27,020 bases of DNA from an uncultured Bdellovibrionales bacterium. GTDB taxonomy: Bacteria; Bdellovibrionota; FAC87; UBA2466. Shown here piece by piece: positions 16,468 through 24,139 of the stretch. Below the pieces are notes generated by a model. That model had not been told where the DNA came from and made no database searches. It worked only from the letters and a program-made list of their open reading frames with translations. A program made the translations under genes and the position numbers. Positions within the stretch are counted from its first letter, which is position 1, and each line of letters opens with the position of its first letter. The DNA lies in NCBI GenBank assembly GCA_937903155.1, contig CALCZU010000114.1, positions 1-27,020 of the forward strand. The letters run 5' to 3'.

Positions 16468-16496
16468 AACGTAGGCGAAGTACCCAAGTTTGGCAA
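16468..16496 (-). promoter_or_regulatory. Candidate promoter of the pyrC operon, 12 bases from the ATG
   Basis: Minus strand TTGCCA, 17 bases, TACGTT (five and three of six), then GTTTTTCTAACC and ATG. Transcription would begin within a few bases of the start codon. The geometry is identical to the candidate upstream of pyrB (22518-22546). Confidence 0.45.
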
Positions 16497-16532
16497 GAAA
16501 ATGAGGCAATTAACTTCGCAAAAGAATTGGGG

Positions 16533-16680
16533 AAAAGCTCACGGAGGGCTGGGTCCGGGGAGGAAGTACTGTGCTAGTCCTCGCAAAGGTTAGAGTTGCC
16601 TCGCTGCGCTCGATCCGGCCTAACTGCGCTGCGGAAACGCACAGCACTTCCTCCCCGGACCCAGCCCTCCGCGAGCTTTT
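16533..16680. repeat. Long inverted repeat, 42-bp arms with 64-nt loop
   Basis: Left arm 16533-16574 starts AAAAGCTCACGGAGGGCTGG; right arm 16639-16680 is its reverse complement with two mismatches (an A/G change in each half of the arm). The element is more GC-rich than its surroundings. It lies between the divergent pyrC and sensor kinase genes and contains no open gene. It could be a small non-autonomous mobile element, a REP-type palindrome or a structured RNA. No other copy is present in this window. Confidence 0.9.
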
Positions 16681-16717
16681 GTCATTTAGATCACTCTCTC
16701 CCTGATTTCCCCCTTAG

Positions 16718-16746
16718 TTAAAGATGAGATTGTAGAGATCTAAAAT
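16718..16746 (+). promoter_or_regulatory. Candidate promoter of the sensor kinase operon
   Basis: TTAAAG, 17 bases, TAAAAT (three and five of six) just right of the long inverted repeat, giving a leader of about 130 nt before the ATG at 16882. Nothing else gene-like is seen in 16681-16881. Confidence 0.35.
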
Positions 16747-16881
16747 CAATTCGATGATTGTGAGTAAAATTTGTACTTTTCTCATTCTTTGCCCCCCTTC
16801 CTACACACGTCAGAAATGCTGGGATTGGGAACCGTGGTGTTTTGGACACAATTGTCTGGGGGGCTTCAGAATTGGTGCGAT

Positions 16882-18792
16882 ATGCCGAAAAGTAGAGGCA
16901 TGCTTTTCTTAAGTTCTTTCATTCTATTAGGTTCGTTTTTTGATTTTAGTCACCTGTTGCCTGCGCAAAAATTTACGCCTGAGTTTTCGAACGAGTGGAA
17001 AATTGTTCGGCAGTGGGAAAAGAACGAGAATCATCTTGTTTTCGAAGCTTCGAGCACGAGTTTTGTGAAGCAATGTGAAAAGGCCCCCAGCCTCGCGATC
17101 GCGTTTCCAGAAATTGATCAAGCCGCCTACGAGGTTTTCGCGGACGGGAGATTGATTTGGAAGCAAGGGGATCCGAATTTCGAATCCGTCCACACATATT
17201 ATGGCTCGCCTGTTCTTTCTTGCGAGCTTTTCAACGGTGTTCAGGAAATTACTTACAAAGTTTACGCTTACGCCCGTTTTTATACTTTTTTTAGAGATAT
17301 CCCTAAAACTGTTTCGTTTCCGAGTTACTTCAACGTGTTTGCCGAAACCATTCCTCTTGGGTCGGCCGCAATTTTAATGATCATGGGCTTATTTACCCTT
17401 TTCATCTTTCGAAAAAAGGCACCCAAGTGGGAAGTCTATTCTCTAAGCTTAGCAAATATTCTGCTGGGAAATTATTTTCTATTTACTGTCAGCGGTCTTG
17501 TGGGAATTCATCTCTCAATGATGGCGACCCATCGGATTACTGAAGCGTCGTTGTGGTTAGGGATGGGGCTTTATCTCAATGGCTTACGACTCAACCACCT
17601 CCCAGGTACTAAATCTTTAAGCGTTGTATTCGCGTTGCAAGCATTTGCGGTCCTTGTGATTCTTTCCGGAAGCAATGGAGACACGATTCAATGGGGAAGT
17701 GTCCTCGGAATGATCTCATCGATTAGTTTTAGCGTTTACATGGTTTTCAGACTCACTCAGCGAATGATTCGAGAAAATTTTAGCCGAATCTCCGTTTTGG
17801 ACACGCTTTCGTTGGGAACGATGATGGCACTCGCAATGAACGATATTTTGGTTGCGACTCAGGTCGTAGAAGGTTTCTACTTACTGCCTTTTGGAAGTAT
17901 GGGCGGACTATTCTTTTATAACTTATCTATCAACGAAAAAATCGACCAGACCTTTAGAGAACGAGACTACTTAAGAAAAAACCTCGAAAACGAAGTGCAC
18001 CGAAAAACGGTTGAGATTCAAAGCAAAAATGACGAGCTTCAAAAAACGATTCTAGAGCTCAAAGAAACCCAAGCGGAGCTTGTTCAATCTGCAAGACTGG
18101 TTTCACTCGGAACGCTCGCGGCGGGAATTGCCCACGAAATTAATAATGCGCTCAACTACGTCAACGCCAGTATCCGTCCGCTTGAAAAACTTCTCGGCGA
18201 TGTTTTAGAGAGTGAAGCCAAAGCAAAATCTTTGAAGCTCACTAAACTCATGTCCGAAGGATTGAAACTCACGTTTGATATTATCGCGAGCTTAAGAAAT
18301 TATACGGGCTTGAATCAAGCAAAACTCGATGACGTGAACGTGAAAGAAGTCATTAACTCCGTTCTGCTTCTCATCAAAAGTAAACTTACCGAGAAATACA
18401 CCGTCTCAGTAGACGTGCCCGAAGATCTCAAAGTCTATGGAAGTATTGTGGGACTCAATCAAGTTTTTATGAATTTAATTAGCAACGCGATTGGTGCAAT
18501 GCCAGACGGCGGAAAACTTTTAATCTCCGCCCAATTCGAGAACGAGAAAGTGATTTTAAAAGTAGAAGACTACGGAACGGGAATCCCTCCTGAAATCGTC
18601 ACGCGAATTTTTGAACCCTTCTTCACCACAAAAGATGTAGGAAGTGGAACGGGACTAGGACTTTACATTGTAAAACGTGAAATGGAACGACAAGGGGGAC
18701 AGATCTCTGTTACTTCTGAGCTTGGAAAAGGCACCTGTTTTTCACTCACGTTTCCAGTTTATATCGCCAAAACGGAGGCAATCGCCGCATGA
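16882..18792 (+). CDS. Seven-transmembrane sensor histidine kinase
   Basis: 636 residues from the ATG at 16882. It starts with a signal-like hydrophobic segment (GMLFLSSFILLGSFF). A periplasmic domain of about 130 residues with two Cys (65 and 114, possibly a disulfide) follows. About seven membrane segments lie between residues 155 and 350, then a coiled coil (about 355-405) and the kinase. The H-box has His418 in GIAHEINN, the N-box is FMNLISNA, G1 is EDYGTG near 562-567, the F-box is IFEPFFTT and G2 is GTGLGLYIV. This layout matches the 7TMR-DISM type of kinase by family knowledge; the ligand is unknown. An in-frame TTG at 16771 would add 37 residues that do not look like an envelope protein start. 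The stop overlaps the start of the response regulator gene, so they form a two-component pair. Confidence 0.92.
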   Translation: MPKSRGMLFLSSFILLGSFFDFSHLLPAQKFTPEFSNEWKIVRQWEKNENHLVFEASSTSFVKQCEKAPSLAIAFPEIDQAAYEVFADGRLIWKQGDPNFESVHTYYGSPVLSCELFNGVQEITYKVYAYARFYTFFRDIPKTVSFPSYFNVFAETIPLGSAAILMIMGLFTLFIFRKKAPKWEVYSLSLANILLGNYFLFTVSGLVGIHLSMMATHRITEASLWLGMGLYLNGLRLNHLPGTKSLSVVFALQAFAVLVILSGSNGDTIQWGSVLGMISSISFSVYMVFRLTQRMIRENFSRISVLDTLSLGTMMALAMNDILVATQVVEGFYLLPFGSMGGLFFYNLSINEKIDQTFRERDYLRKNLENEVHRKTVEIQSKNDELQKTILELKETQAELVQSARLVSLGTLAAGIAHEINNALNYVNASIRPLEKLLGDVLESEAKAKSLKLTKLMSEGLKLTFDIIASLRNYTGLNQAKLDDVNVKEVINSVLLLIKSKLTEKYTVSVDVPEDLKVYGSIVGLNQVFMNLISNAIGAMPDGGKLLISAQFENEKVILKVEDYGTGIPPEIVTRIFEPFFTTKDVGSGTGLGLYIVKREMERQGGQISVTSELGKGTCFSLTFPVYIAKTEAIAA

Positions 18793-20006
18793 AACCTATT
18801 ATTTTTTACGTAGACGACGAGAAGAATAATCTCACTGTGTTTGAAGCTTCGGCACCCACTGATTGGGAAGTTCACACTTTTGAAAATCCGATGCAGGCTC
18901 TCGAGGCATTGGAAAAGATTTCACCTTGGGTGATTATTTCGGATCAAAGAATGCCTGGGATTACGGGCGTTCGCTATTTGGAACTCGCCCGTAAGATTCA
19001 TCCCGATGCCATTCGAATTATCGTCACCGCTTATTCCGACGAACAACTCGTCATGGAGAGCGTTAAAAAAGCTCAGGTTTACGACTATATCAAAAAACCG
19101 TGGGACACCGACGTACTCGAACTTTCAGTTCGCCGTGCGATTGAGATCTACACAAAGAATATCGAATCTCAAAAGCTCAATGCGGAAATTCTCAAACAGA
19201 AGGAGTTTCTAGAAACGAAAAATATCGAGCTCACAGCCCTCACAAAAGAATTAGAGAACTCCCACAAACAAGAACTCGATTTAAGAAAAGAACTCGAATG
19301 CTGGGTTCCTCCGTTTTTACTCGGAGCACTGAAAGAAAATGAACTTCGTTTTCCTCTTAGAAAGGATATCGTCGGACTTGCATTTGATATTATCGACAGC
19401 AATTCAACGCACGAATTCGTCATTAACGGCCGCCCCTTAAGAAGCGTCATCATTCAACTCTTTTCCGAAGCCGTTTTACGGAATGGCGGATGGAGAGAAT
19501 CTCATTCAGGCGATTCTGCTTACGCTCACTTCGGTTTATGGAATGAAGTTTTAAACCCTTACGAAGGCGCCCTCGGAGCCGCGAGAGAATTCCGTGTAGG
19601 GCTTAGAAGTATCTCTAAAGTTCACGGAGTTTCGATCGAGTGCGGAATCGCCCTGCACGTTGCAAAAAATACCGTCGTTGATGTGCATTTAGTGCAACTT
19701 TTAACGGCCAAAGGCCCTGTCGTGCAAAAATCTTTCGATACCACATCGATTGATATCGATCTCCTTCACAGGATGGAAAAACTTGTCCATAAACTTCCAG
19801 GAACAAACATTATTCTTTCTGATGAATTTCTAAAGTCTCTCGGACAAAACCCCGAGAATTGCGTTGAGCTCGGCGTTCACAAATTCCCTGGCAATTTTCA
19901 ACCCGTGAACCTCCATATGATTAAAAGCGATCGGGTCAAGCCCGATGAACTAGAAAAGTTCAAAGCACTTTTAGATTCCAGTCAAAAACTAAAATTAGTG
20001 GGATAG
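18789..20006 (+). CDS. Response regulator with a class III nucleotide cyclase-like output domain
   Basis: 405 residues. The receiver (1-120) has Asp9/Asp10, phosphoacceptor Asp52 (ISDQRMPG), Thr80 and Lys103 (KKPW), all intact. A coiled coil spans about 122-172. The rest (about 173-380) resembles a class III adenylate/guanylate cyclase. Asp200 (LAFDIID) and Asp242 (HSGDSAYAHFG), 42 residues apart, fit the two metal ligands. RxFRVGLRSI and CGIALHVA fit the middle, and IDIDLLHRME fits the usual VNLAARLE, with Asp324 replacing the transition-state Asn and Arg328 kept. Whether it makes cAMP or cGMP is open. The ATG overlaps the kinase stop (ATGA), so the kinase is the likely phosphodonor. Confidence 0.85.
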   Translation: MKPIIFYVDDEKNNLTVFEASAPTDWEVHTFENPMQALEALEKISPWVIISDQRMPGITGVRYLELARKIHPDAIRIIVTAYSDEQLVMESVKKAQVYDYIKKPWDTDVLELSVRRAIEIYTKNIESQKLNAEILKQKEFLETKNIELTALTKELENSHKQELDLRKELECWVPPFLLGALKENELRFPLRKDIVGLAFDIIDSNSTHEFVINGRPLRSVIIQLFSEAVLRNGGWRESHSGDSAYAHFGLWNEVLNPYEGALGAAREFRVGLRSISKVHGVSIECGIALHVAKNTVVDVHLVQLLTAKGPVVQKSFDTTSIDIDLLHRMEKLVHKLPGTNIILSDEFLKSLGQNPENCVELGVHKFPGNFQPVNLHMIKSDRVKPDELEKFKALLDSSQKLKLVG

Positions 20007-20063
20007 AATTTGAATTAATTCCATACCTAGAATAAGCAGATCCTATAGCGTTATGGAGTTGAA

Positions 20064-21173
20064 ATGATCTCATTAAGACCCGTTCTCTTTGTCCTGTCTC
20101 TCATTTTTTCCCTTCAAGGTCGAAGCGGCACGATCCCTTTGCCTGCGGACGCTCCTTACGTTGTTTTTGAAGGTGAAAAATCCAAATATAGCGAAGTGGT
20201 TCAATTTCACTATCAGAAAAGAGGATTGAGAGAATGCTCGGCAACCGTTGTGGGTGAAAATGTCTTAATCACCAACTCCCATTGTATCCAAGGCATTCGA
20301 GGTGCTGAATTTTGGTTGAGCGATGCCTCAGGAAACCGGGCACTGATTCAGTCGGATATCAAATGTCTTTCGAATCCAGAATATCTTAAACTCGACTCGG
20401 AAGCGTTTTGGAACGAAAACTCTCAGAAGAGATCTGAGTTGGAAGAAAAAACGATTCGTCAGTTTGAACAATGGAAAAAATCAGGACTCGAAAAAGACAA
20501 GACAAATTATATTGAAACCAAAGCAAAACTTTCTGAAGCCATTAAAGAAAGCGACCTTCAGGTCGAAAAAATTGGAATCGCAGATATTGCGGTCTGCACC
20601 TTTGATAAAGGGAAGAAATTAAAAGAATTGAAAACAGCTTGTATTGAAAAAGAACGGATTTCACTAGAGGAGCAAACCGTATTCCTAGTCGGGTACGGAA
20701 CGATCATAAAAAGAGACAAAGAAGGAAAAATTCTCAAAGAAGTGAGTTCTGGTTGGGACACGAGTTACAATGAACTCAATCTAGTCACAAACGACTTCCA
20801 ACGCAAAGCCACGCTCAAGGCACGGTATGGAAGGGACATTGCAAAACACAGCCACAAAGAGTCAGGAAGAATTTTTGCAAGCTGGCTCGCCAAAGAAAAA
20901 TACGGAGCAAGTGGCCGAGGCGATTCGGGTGGCTTCGTCGGCTACCAAACCGGTGAAGAAAATAATCCACAACTTCATCTTATAGGAGTCAATCACGCCG
21001 CAGACACCCATCGCGAAGAGTTCGACGAAAAAACAGGTGGCTTCGTAAAGGTTTTCAACGAAGGAACCGAAGAAGGTTCCATCTCAGTCGACATCACATC
21101 GGAAACCAGCAAAAATTTTCTTAAGTCTTTAGAAAAAACTGCGGGCGCTAAATTTTCTTACTGCACTCCTTGA
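20064..21173 (+). CDS. Secreted trypsin-like serine protease (S1 family)
   Basis: 369 residues. GGAG lies six bases before the ATG, and residues 1-22 form a signal peptide (LFVLSLIFSL core). The chymotrypsin-type triad is complete: His73 in ITNSHC, Asp174 in IADIAVC and Ser288 in GRGDSGG. Six Cys are visible (58, 74, 101, 178, 193, 367), some likely paired in disulfides. About 65 residues of charged, helical sequence (105-170: FWNENSQKRSELEEKT and on) sit between His and Asp, more than simple S1 proteases have. A second Lys-rich insertion lies around 215-280. The enzyme should act in the periplasm or outside the cell. It follows the response regulator by 57 bases with no clear terminator between, so it may share its transcript. 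Confidence 0.9.
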   Translation: MISLRPVLFVLSLIFSLQGRSGTIPLPADAPYVVFEGEKSKYSEVVQFHYQKRGLRECSATVVGENVLITNSHCIQGIRGAEFWLSDASGNRALIQSDIKCLSNPEYLKLDSEAFWNENSQKRSELEEKTIRQFEQWKKSGLEKDKTNYIETKAKLSEAIKESDLQVEKIGIADIAVCTFDKGKKLKELKTACIEKERISLEEQTVFLVGYGTIIKRDKEGKILKEVSSGWDTSYNELNLVTNDFQRKATLKARYGRDIAKHSHKESGRIFASWLAKEKYGASGRGDSGGFVGYQTGEENNPQLHLIGVNHAADTHREEFDEKTGGFVKVFNEGTEEGSISVDITSETSKNFLKSLEKTAGAKFSYCTP

Positions 21174-21201
21174 AGAGCCGCCCGGGTTGTCGTAAAGCCC
21201 C

Positions 21202-21267
21202 GTCGTTGCGAGGAGCGAAGCGACGACTTGTCCGGCGTAGCCGAAGGCGGAGACGGAAGCAATCTCG
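21202..21267 (+). repeat. Dispersed repeat, copy 4, interrupted by a second element
   Basis: The repeat runs from GTCGTTGCGAGGAGCGAAG to AAGCAATCTCG, but about 29 extra bases (21227-21255) split it just after GCGACGA. The insert begins CTTGTCCGGCGTAGCC, can fold back on itself (TCCGGC and GGCGGA halves) and ends GAGACG. It forms the left arm of an inverted pair with copy 5. Confidence 0.85.
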
Positions 21268-21457
21268 TTGTAGCGTGAGAGAATTTACGAGTGGTAACGA
21301 ATAACCAGCTATTTGTGACCTCTCGCGATCATTAGGGCAATGTCTTTCTGTCGATTTCGCACAGCGAAAACTTCGATGAATAAATCAGAAGAGAGAAAGG
21401 AGAATTCTTCTCTTCTTCAAAAGTCACAAATGAATCGTGAATCCTACCTTCGTTCAG
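21268..21457. other. Gene-free core between two inverted repeat copies
   Basis: The 190 bases between copies 4 and 5 hold no convincing gene; a 62-codon frame at 21340-21528 runs into copy 5. TTTGTGAC (21311-21318) and GTCACAAA (21423-21430) form an inner inverted pair, and GAAGAGA with TCTCTTC forms a smaller hairpin around 21390-21420. No U-run terminator is seen for either convergent gene. Confidence 0.5.
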
Positions 21458-21492
21458 CGAGATTGCTTCGTCGCTTCGCTCCTCGCAACGAC
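21458..21492 (-). repeat. Dispersed 35-nt repeat, copy 5
   Basis: Reverse complement of the family, CGAGATTGCTTCGTCGCTTC to CTCGCAACGAC. It lacks two bases present in copies 1 to 3 (variant GAGCGAAGCGACG). It is the right arm of an inverted pair with copy 4, in the gap between the convergent protease and pyrB genes. Confidence 0.9.
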
Positions 21493-21545
21493 GGGGTGGT
21501 CACGACGCTACAAGAACGGAGGTCTTAAAAATTAGAGCTCGAGTA

Positions 21546-22505
21546 CTAATTCAAACGTAAAGCTTCGTTGCCTGTGAGTAGATGCAAGATAGCCATGCGG
21601 ACTAAGACACCATTACCGACTTGATTAAGAATCACAGAATGCTTTCCGTCAGCAACGTCGGGAGATAACTCTATTCCTCTGTTCACTGGCCCTGGATGCA
21701 TAATCAAAACATCAGGTTTGCAAAAACTTAAAATTCTCTGATTCACTCCGTAAAACTTTGAGTACTCGCCGAGTGACGGACTTTGGCCTGCACTGAGTCT
21801 TTCGAATTGAATACGAAGGCAAATAATCACGTCTTGTTCTTTAACCGCTTCTTCTAAAACCGAATAGACTTTCACACCTAACTGTTCCACTTTAGGAGGA
21901 AGTAATGTCGGGGGCCCGCACACAGAAACTTCTGCACCCATTGTCTTTAATGCGTAGATATCACTTCGCGCCACACGAGAGTGCGCGATATCGCCAACGA
22001 TCAAAACTTTAAGACCCAAAAATGTTTTTTTGAATTCCAAAATCGTCATCAAATCTAAAAGTGCTTGAGTCGGATGCTCGTGAAAGCCATCGCCGGCGTT
22101 CACAATCGGAAGTCTTAACGTTTTATCTAAATGATGGGGGGAACCCGCCGAGGAATGCCTTAAGACAATCACATCGGGGTTCATTGCTTCGATATTTCGC
22201 GCAGTATCTAAAAGGGTTTCGCCTTTTTCGGCAGAAGTTCCCTGCTTCGATAAGACGACCGTGTTAGCGCCTAAGTGTTTCGCGGCGAGCTCGAATGAAC
22301 TTCGCGTCCGTGTGCTGGGTTCAAAAAATAAAAGAATCGCTGTTTTGTTTTTAAGCGTTGTTGGAAAAGGCTTTTGCTTTTTTTCGGAATCTTTTAAGAA
22401 AAATGCCGTATCTAAGACCGTCTGAATCTGCTCTTTGTTCAGCAATTCAGTCCCTAGAAGTGACTTAATTTTAAGAGGGTTATTTCCGGGCTGATAGTGG
22501 CTCAT
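21546..22505 (-). CDS. pyrB: Aspartate carbamoyltransferase catalytic chain
   Basis: 319 residues, full length. It joins carbamoyl phosphate and aspartate, the committed step of pyrimidine synthesis. Signature motifs are intact: FFEPSTRTRSSFE (carbamoyl phosphate loop), HPTQALLDL, GDIAHSRVARS, LRIQFER and MHPGPVNRG. No pyrI regulatory gene is adjacent, and no dihydroorotase-like partner is fused. It lies on the same strand as pyrC but about 5 kb upstream of it, separated by three plus-strand genes. No Shine-Dalgarno precedes the ATG. A promoter-like element ends 12 bases before it, as for pyrC. It is divergent from pdxS and convergent with the protease gene. Confidence 0.97.
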   Translation of the reverse strand: MSHYQPGNNPLKIKSLLGTELLNKEQIQTVLDTAFFLKDSEKKQKPFPTTLKNKTAILLFFEPSTRTRSSFELAAKHLGANTVVLSKQGTSAEKGETLLDTARNIEAMNPDVIVLRHSSAGSPHHLDKTLRLPIVNAGDGFHEHPTQALLDLMTILEFKKTFLGLKVLIVGDIAHSRVARSDIYALKTMGAEVSVCGPPTLLPPKVEQLGVKVYSVLEEAVKEQDVIICLRIQFERLSAGQSPSLGEYSKFYGVNQRILSFCKPDVLIMHPGPVNRGIELSPDVADGKHSVILNQVGNGVLVRMAILHLLTGNEALRLN

Positions 22506-22517
22506 GAATTATTTGAC

Positions 22518-22546
22518 AGAGTATGCCAAAGATTTTTATTTTGCAA
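22518..22546 (-). promoter_or_regulatory. Candidate promoter of pyrB, 12 bases from the ATG
   Basis: Minus strand TTGCAA, 17 bases, TACTCT (four and three of six), then GTCAAATAATTC and ATG. It shares the TTGC-A box, 17-base spacer, TAC--T box and 12-base distance with the pyrC candidate. A start this close to the ATG would give a nearly leaderless mRNA. Confidence 0.4.
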
Positions 22547-22672
22547 GGGAAACCCCGCTGTTAAACGCTTAATATCTATAGCCTTTTTATGGCGGCTTTA
22601 CTCAGTGTTTCACATAAAATAAGACAACCTCAGATTTCTATATCTTTTTCAAGTATTTTTCGAGGAGTTAAA

Positions 22673-23548
22673 ATGTCAGAGATGAAATTGAAAACCGGTC
22701 TTGCCGAAATGTTAAAAGGCGGAGTCATCATGGACGTCGTCAACCGCGAGCAAGCCCTCATTGCTGAGAAGGCCGGAGCCGTTGCTGTCATGGCTTTGGA
22801 GCGAGTTCCTTCTGACATCCGTAAAGAAGGGGGCGTTGCCCGAATGTCTCCTCCCGAAATCATCGCAGATATCATGGAACATGTTTCCATTCCTGTGATG
22901 GCCAAAGCGCGAATCGGACATTTTGTCGAAGCCATGGTTCTTGAAAGCCTCGGCGTCGACTACATCGACGAAAGTGAAGTTTTAACTCCTGCTGATGAGC
23001 AATATCACATCGATAAGTTTCGTTTTAAAACGCCGTTTGTTTGCGGAGCACGAAACTTAGGCGAAGCATTAAGACGCATTGGCGAAGGTGCCGCGATGAT
23101 GCGCACGAAAGGCGAAGCCGGAAGTGGGAATATCGTTGAAGCCGTCAGACACTTGCGATCTCTTCGCAGTCAGATGAGACGCCTCACCACTTTAGGAAGT
23201 GAAGAATTAGTCAATGAAGCGAAAGAACTGGGAGCGCCTTTGAGTCTCGTTCAAATGGTCGCTAAAACCGGAAAACTTCCAGTGCCTAATTTTGCAGCCG
23301 GCGGTATTGCAACCCCTGCCGATGCAGCGCTCTGCATGTGGCTCGGAGCTGAATCTGTTTTTGTCGGATCGGGAATTTTCAAATCCGAGAATCCAGAAAG
23401 ATTGGCAAACGCTATTGTTGAATCAGTCGCGAATTACGAAGATGCTTCGATCATCGCTCGTTGTTCCAAAGGACTAGGAATTCCGATGAAGGGGATTGAT
23501 ATCAAGACGCTTAAAGAAGAAGAAAAACTTTCGACTCGCGGCTGGTAA
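22673..23548 (+). CDS. pdxS: Pyridoxal 5'-phosphate synthase, PdxS subunit
   Basis: 291 residues from the ATG at 22673, with AGGAG six bases upstream; the frame opens earlier at 22589, but that extension is not PdxS-like. PdxS is a TIM-barrel lyase that makes pyridoxal phosphate from ribose 5-phosphate, glyceraldehyde 3-phosphate and ammonia. Asp21 (VIMDVVN), Lys78 (VMAKARIGH, the ribose phosphate Schiff base) and Lys146 (MMRTKGEAGSGNI) match the known catalytic residues. The C-terminal tail is standard (KGLGIPMKGIDI). It is followed without a gap by its glutaminase partner pdxT, so the cell uses the DXP-independent vitamin B6 route. Confidence 0.98.
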   Translation: MSEMKLKTGLAEMLKGGVIMDVVNREQALIAEKAGAVAVMALERVPSDIRKEGGVARMSPPEIIADIMEHVSIPVMAKARIGHFVEAMVLESLGVDYIDESEVLTPADEQYHIDKFRFKTPFVCGARNLGEALRRIGEGAAMMRTKGEAGSGNIVEAVRHLRSLRSQMRRLTTLGSEELVNEAKELGAPLSLVQMVAKTGKLPVPNFAAGGIATPADAALCMWLGAESVFVGSGIFKSENPERLANAIVESVANYEDASIIARCSKGLGIPMKGIDIKTLKEEEKLSTRGW

Positions 23549-24115
23549 ATGCGAATCGGAATTCTTTCTTTGCAGGGCGCTGTCGAGCCTCACGAGTTGA
23601 AGCTAAAAAGCCTCGGCGTTTCTGTGCAACGAGTGAAAGTTCCTGAACAGCTTAAAGATCTTTCAGGCCTGATTTTACCGGGCGGCGAAAGTACGACGAT
23701 GCTACACCTCATCGGAGTCAACAAGCTTTGGGAAAGCTTAAAAGAATTCACTTCCACTAAACCGACTTGGGGAATTTGTGCTGGCGCGATTTTATTAGCC
23801 AATCACGTTTCGCATCCCGAACAAAAAAGCCTCGAAGCCATCGACATCCACATCCAGCGAAATGCTTACGGCCGCCAAAACGAGAGTTTCGAAAGTTTTT
23901 TAGAACCTGAAGCGGGCTGGCAGAAGGATAAAAAATGGGAAGGCGTTTTCATCCGCGCTCCCAGAATTATCGCGGTGGGTAATTCCGCAAAAACACTTCT
24001 GCGTTTCAATCAAGAGCCCGTGATGGTGGAACAAGAAAACGTCCTAGTTTCTACTTTTCACCCCGAGTTGACAGAGTCTAGTCAGATACATCAATATTTC
24101 ATCGGAAAGTGCTAG
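23549..24115 (+). CDS. pdxT: Pyridoxal 5'-phosphate synthase glutaminase subunit PdxT
   Basis: 188 residues, typical PdxT. It releases ammonia from glutamine for PdxS in a paired complex. Visible motifs are GILSLQGAVEPH at the N-terminus, LILPGGESTTM (oxyanion and glutamine binding), the nucleophile Cys77 in WGICAGAILLA, and His171 with Glu173 in STFHPELT. The catalytic triad is complete. The ATG directly follows the pdxS TAA with no spacer, and the Shine-Dalgarno is weak, so translation is probably coupled to pdxS. Confidence 0.97.
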   Translation: MRIGILSLQGAVEPHELKLKSLGVSVQRVKVPEQLKDLSGLILPGGESTTMLHLIGVNKLWESLKEFTSTKPTWGICAGAILLANHVSHPEQKSLEAIDIHIQRNAYGRQNESFESFLEPEAGWQKDKKWEGVFIRAPRIIAVGNSAKTLLRFNQEPVMVEQENVLVSTFHPELTESSQIHQYFIGKC

Positions 24116-24139
24116 AGCACATCTTTTGGTTTAACATCT

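Noticed and set aside
16456..16509. Extended pyrC start at a TTG codon
   Set aside because: The 18 extra residues are hydrophobic and absent from the dihydroorotase family start, and they would cover the candidate promoter.
16771..16881. N-terminal extension of the sensor kinase from a TTG codon
   Set aside because: It adds 37 residues before a good signal-like segment, with no ribosome binding site at the TTG; the ATG at 16882 fits a membrane protein start better.
21340..21528. 62-codon plus-strand reading frame between protease and pyrB
   Set aside because: Its second half is translated from repeat copy 5, and there is no ribosome binding site.
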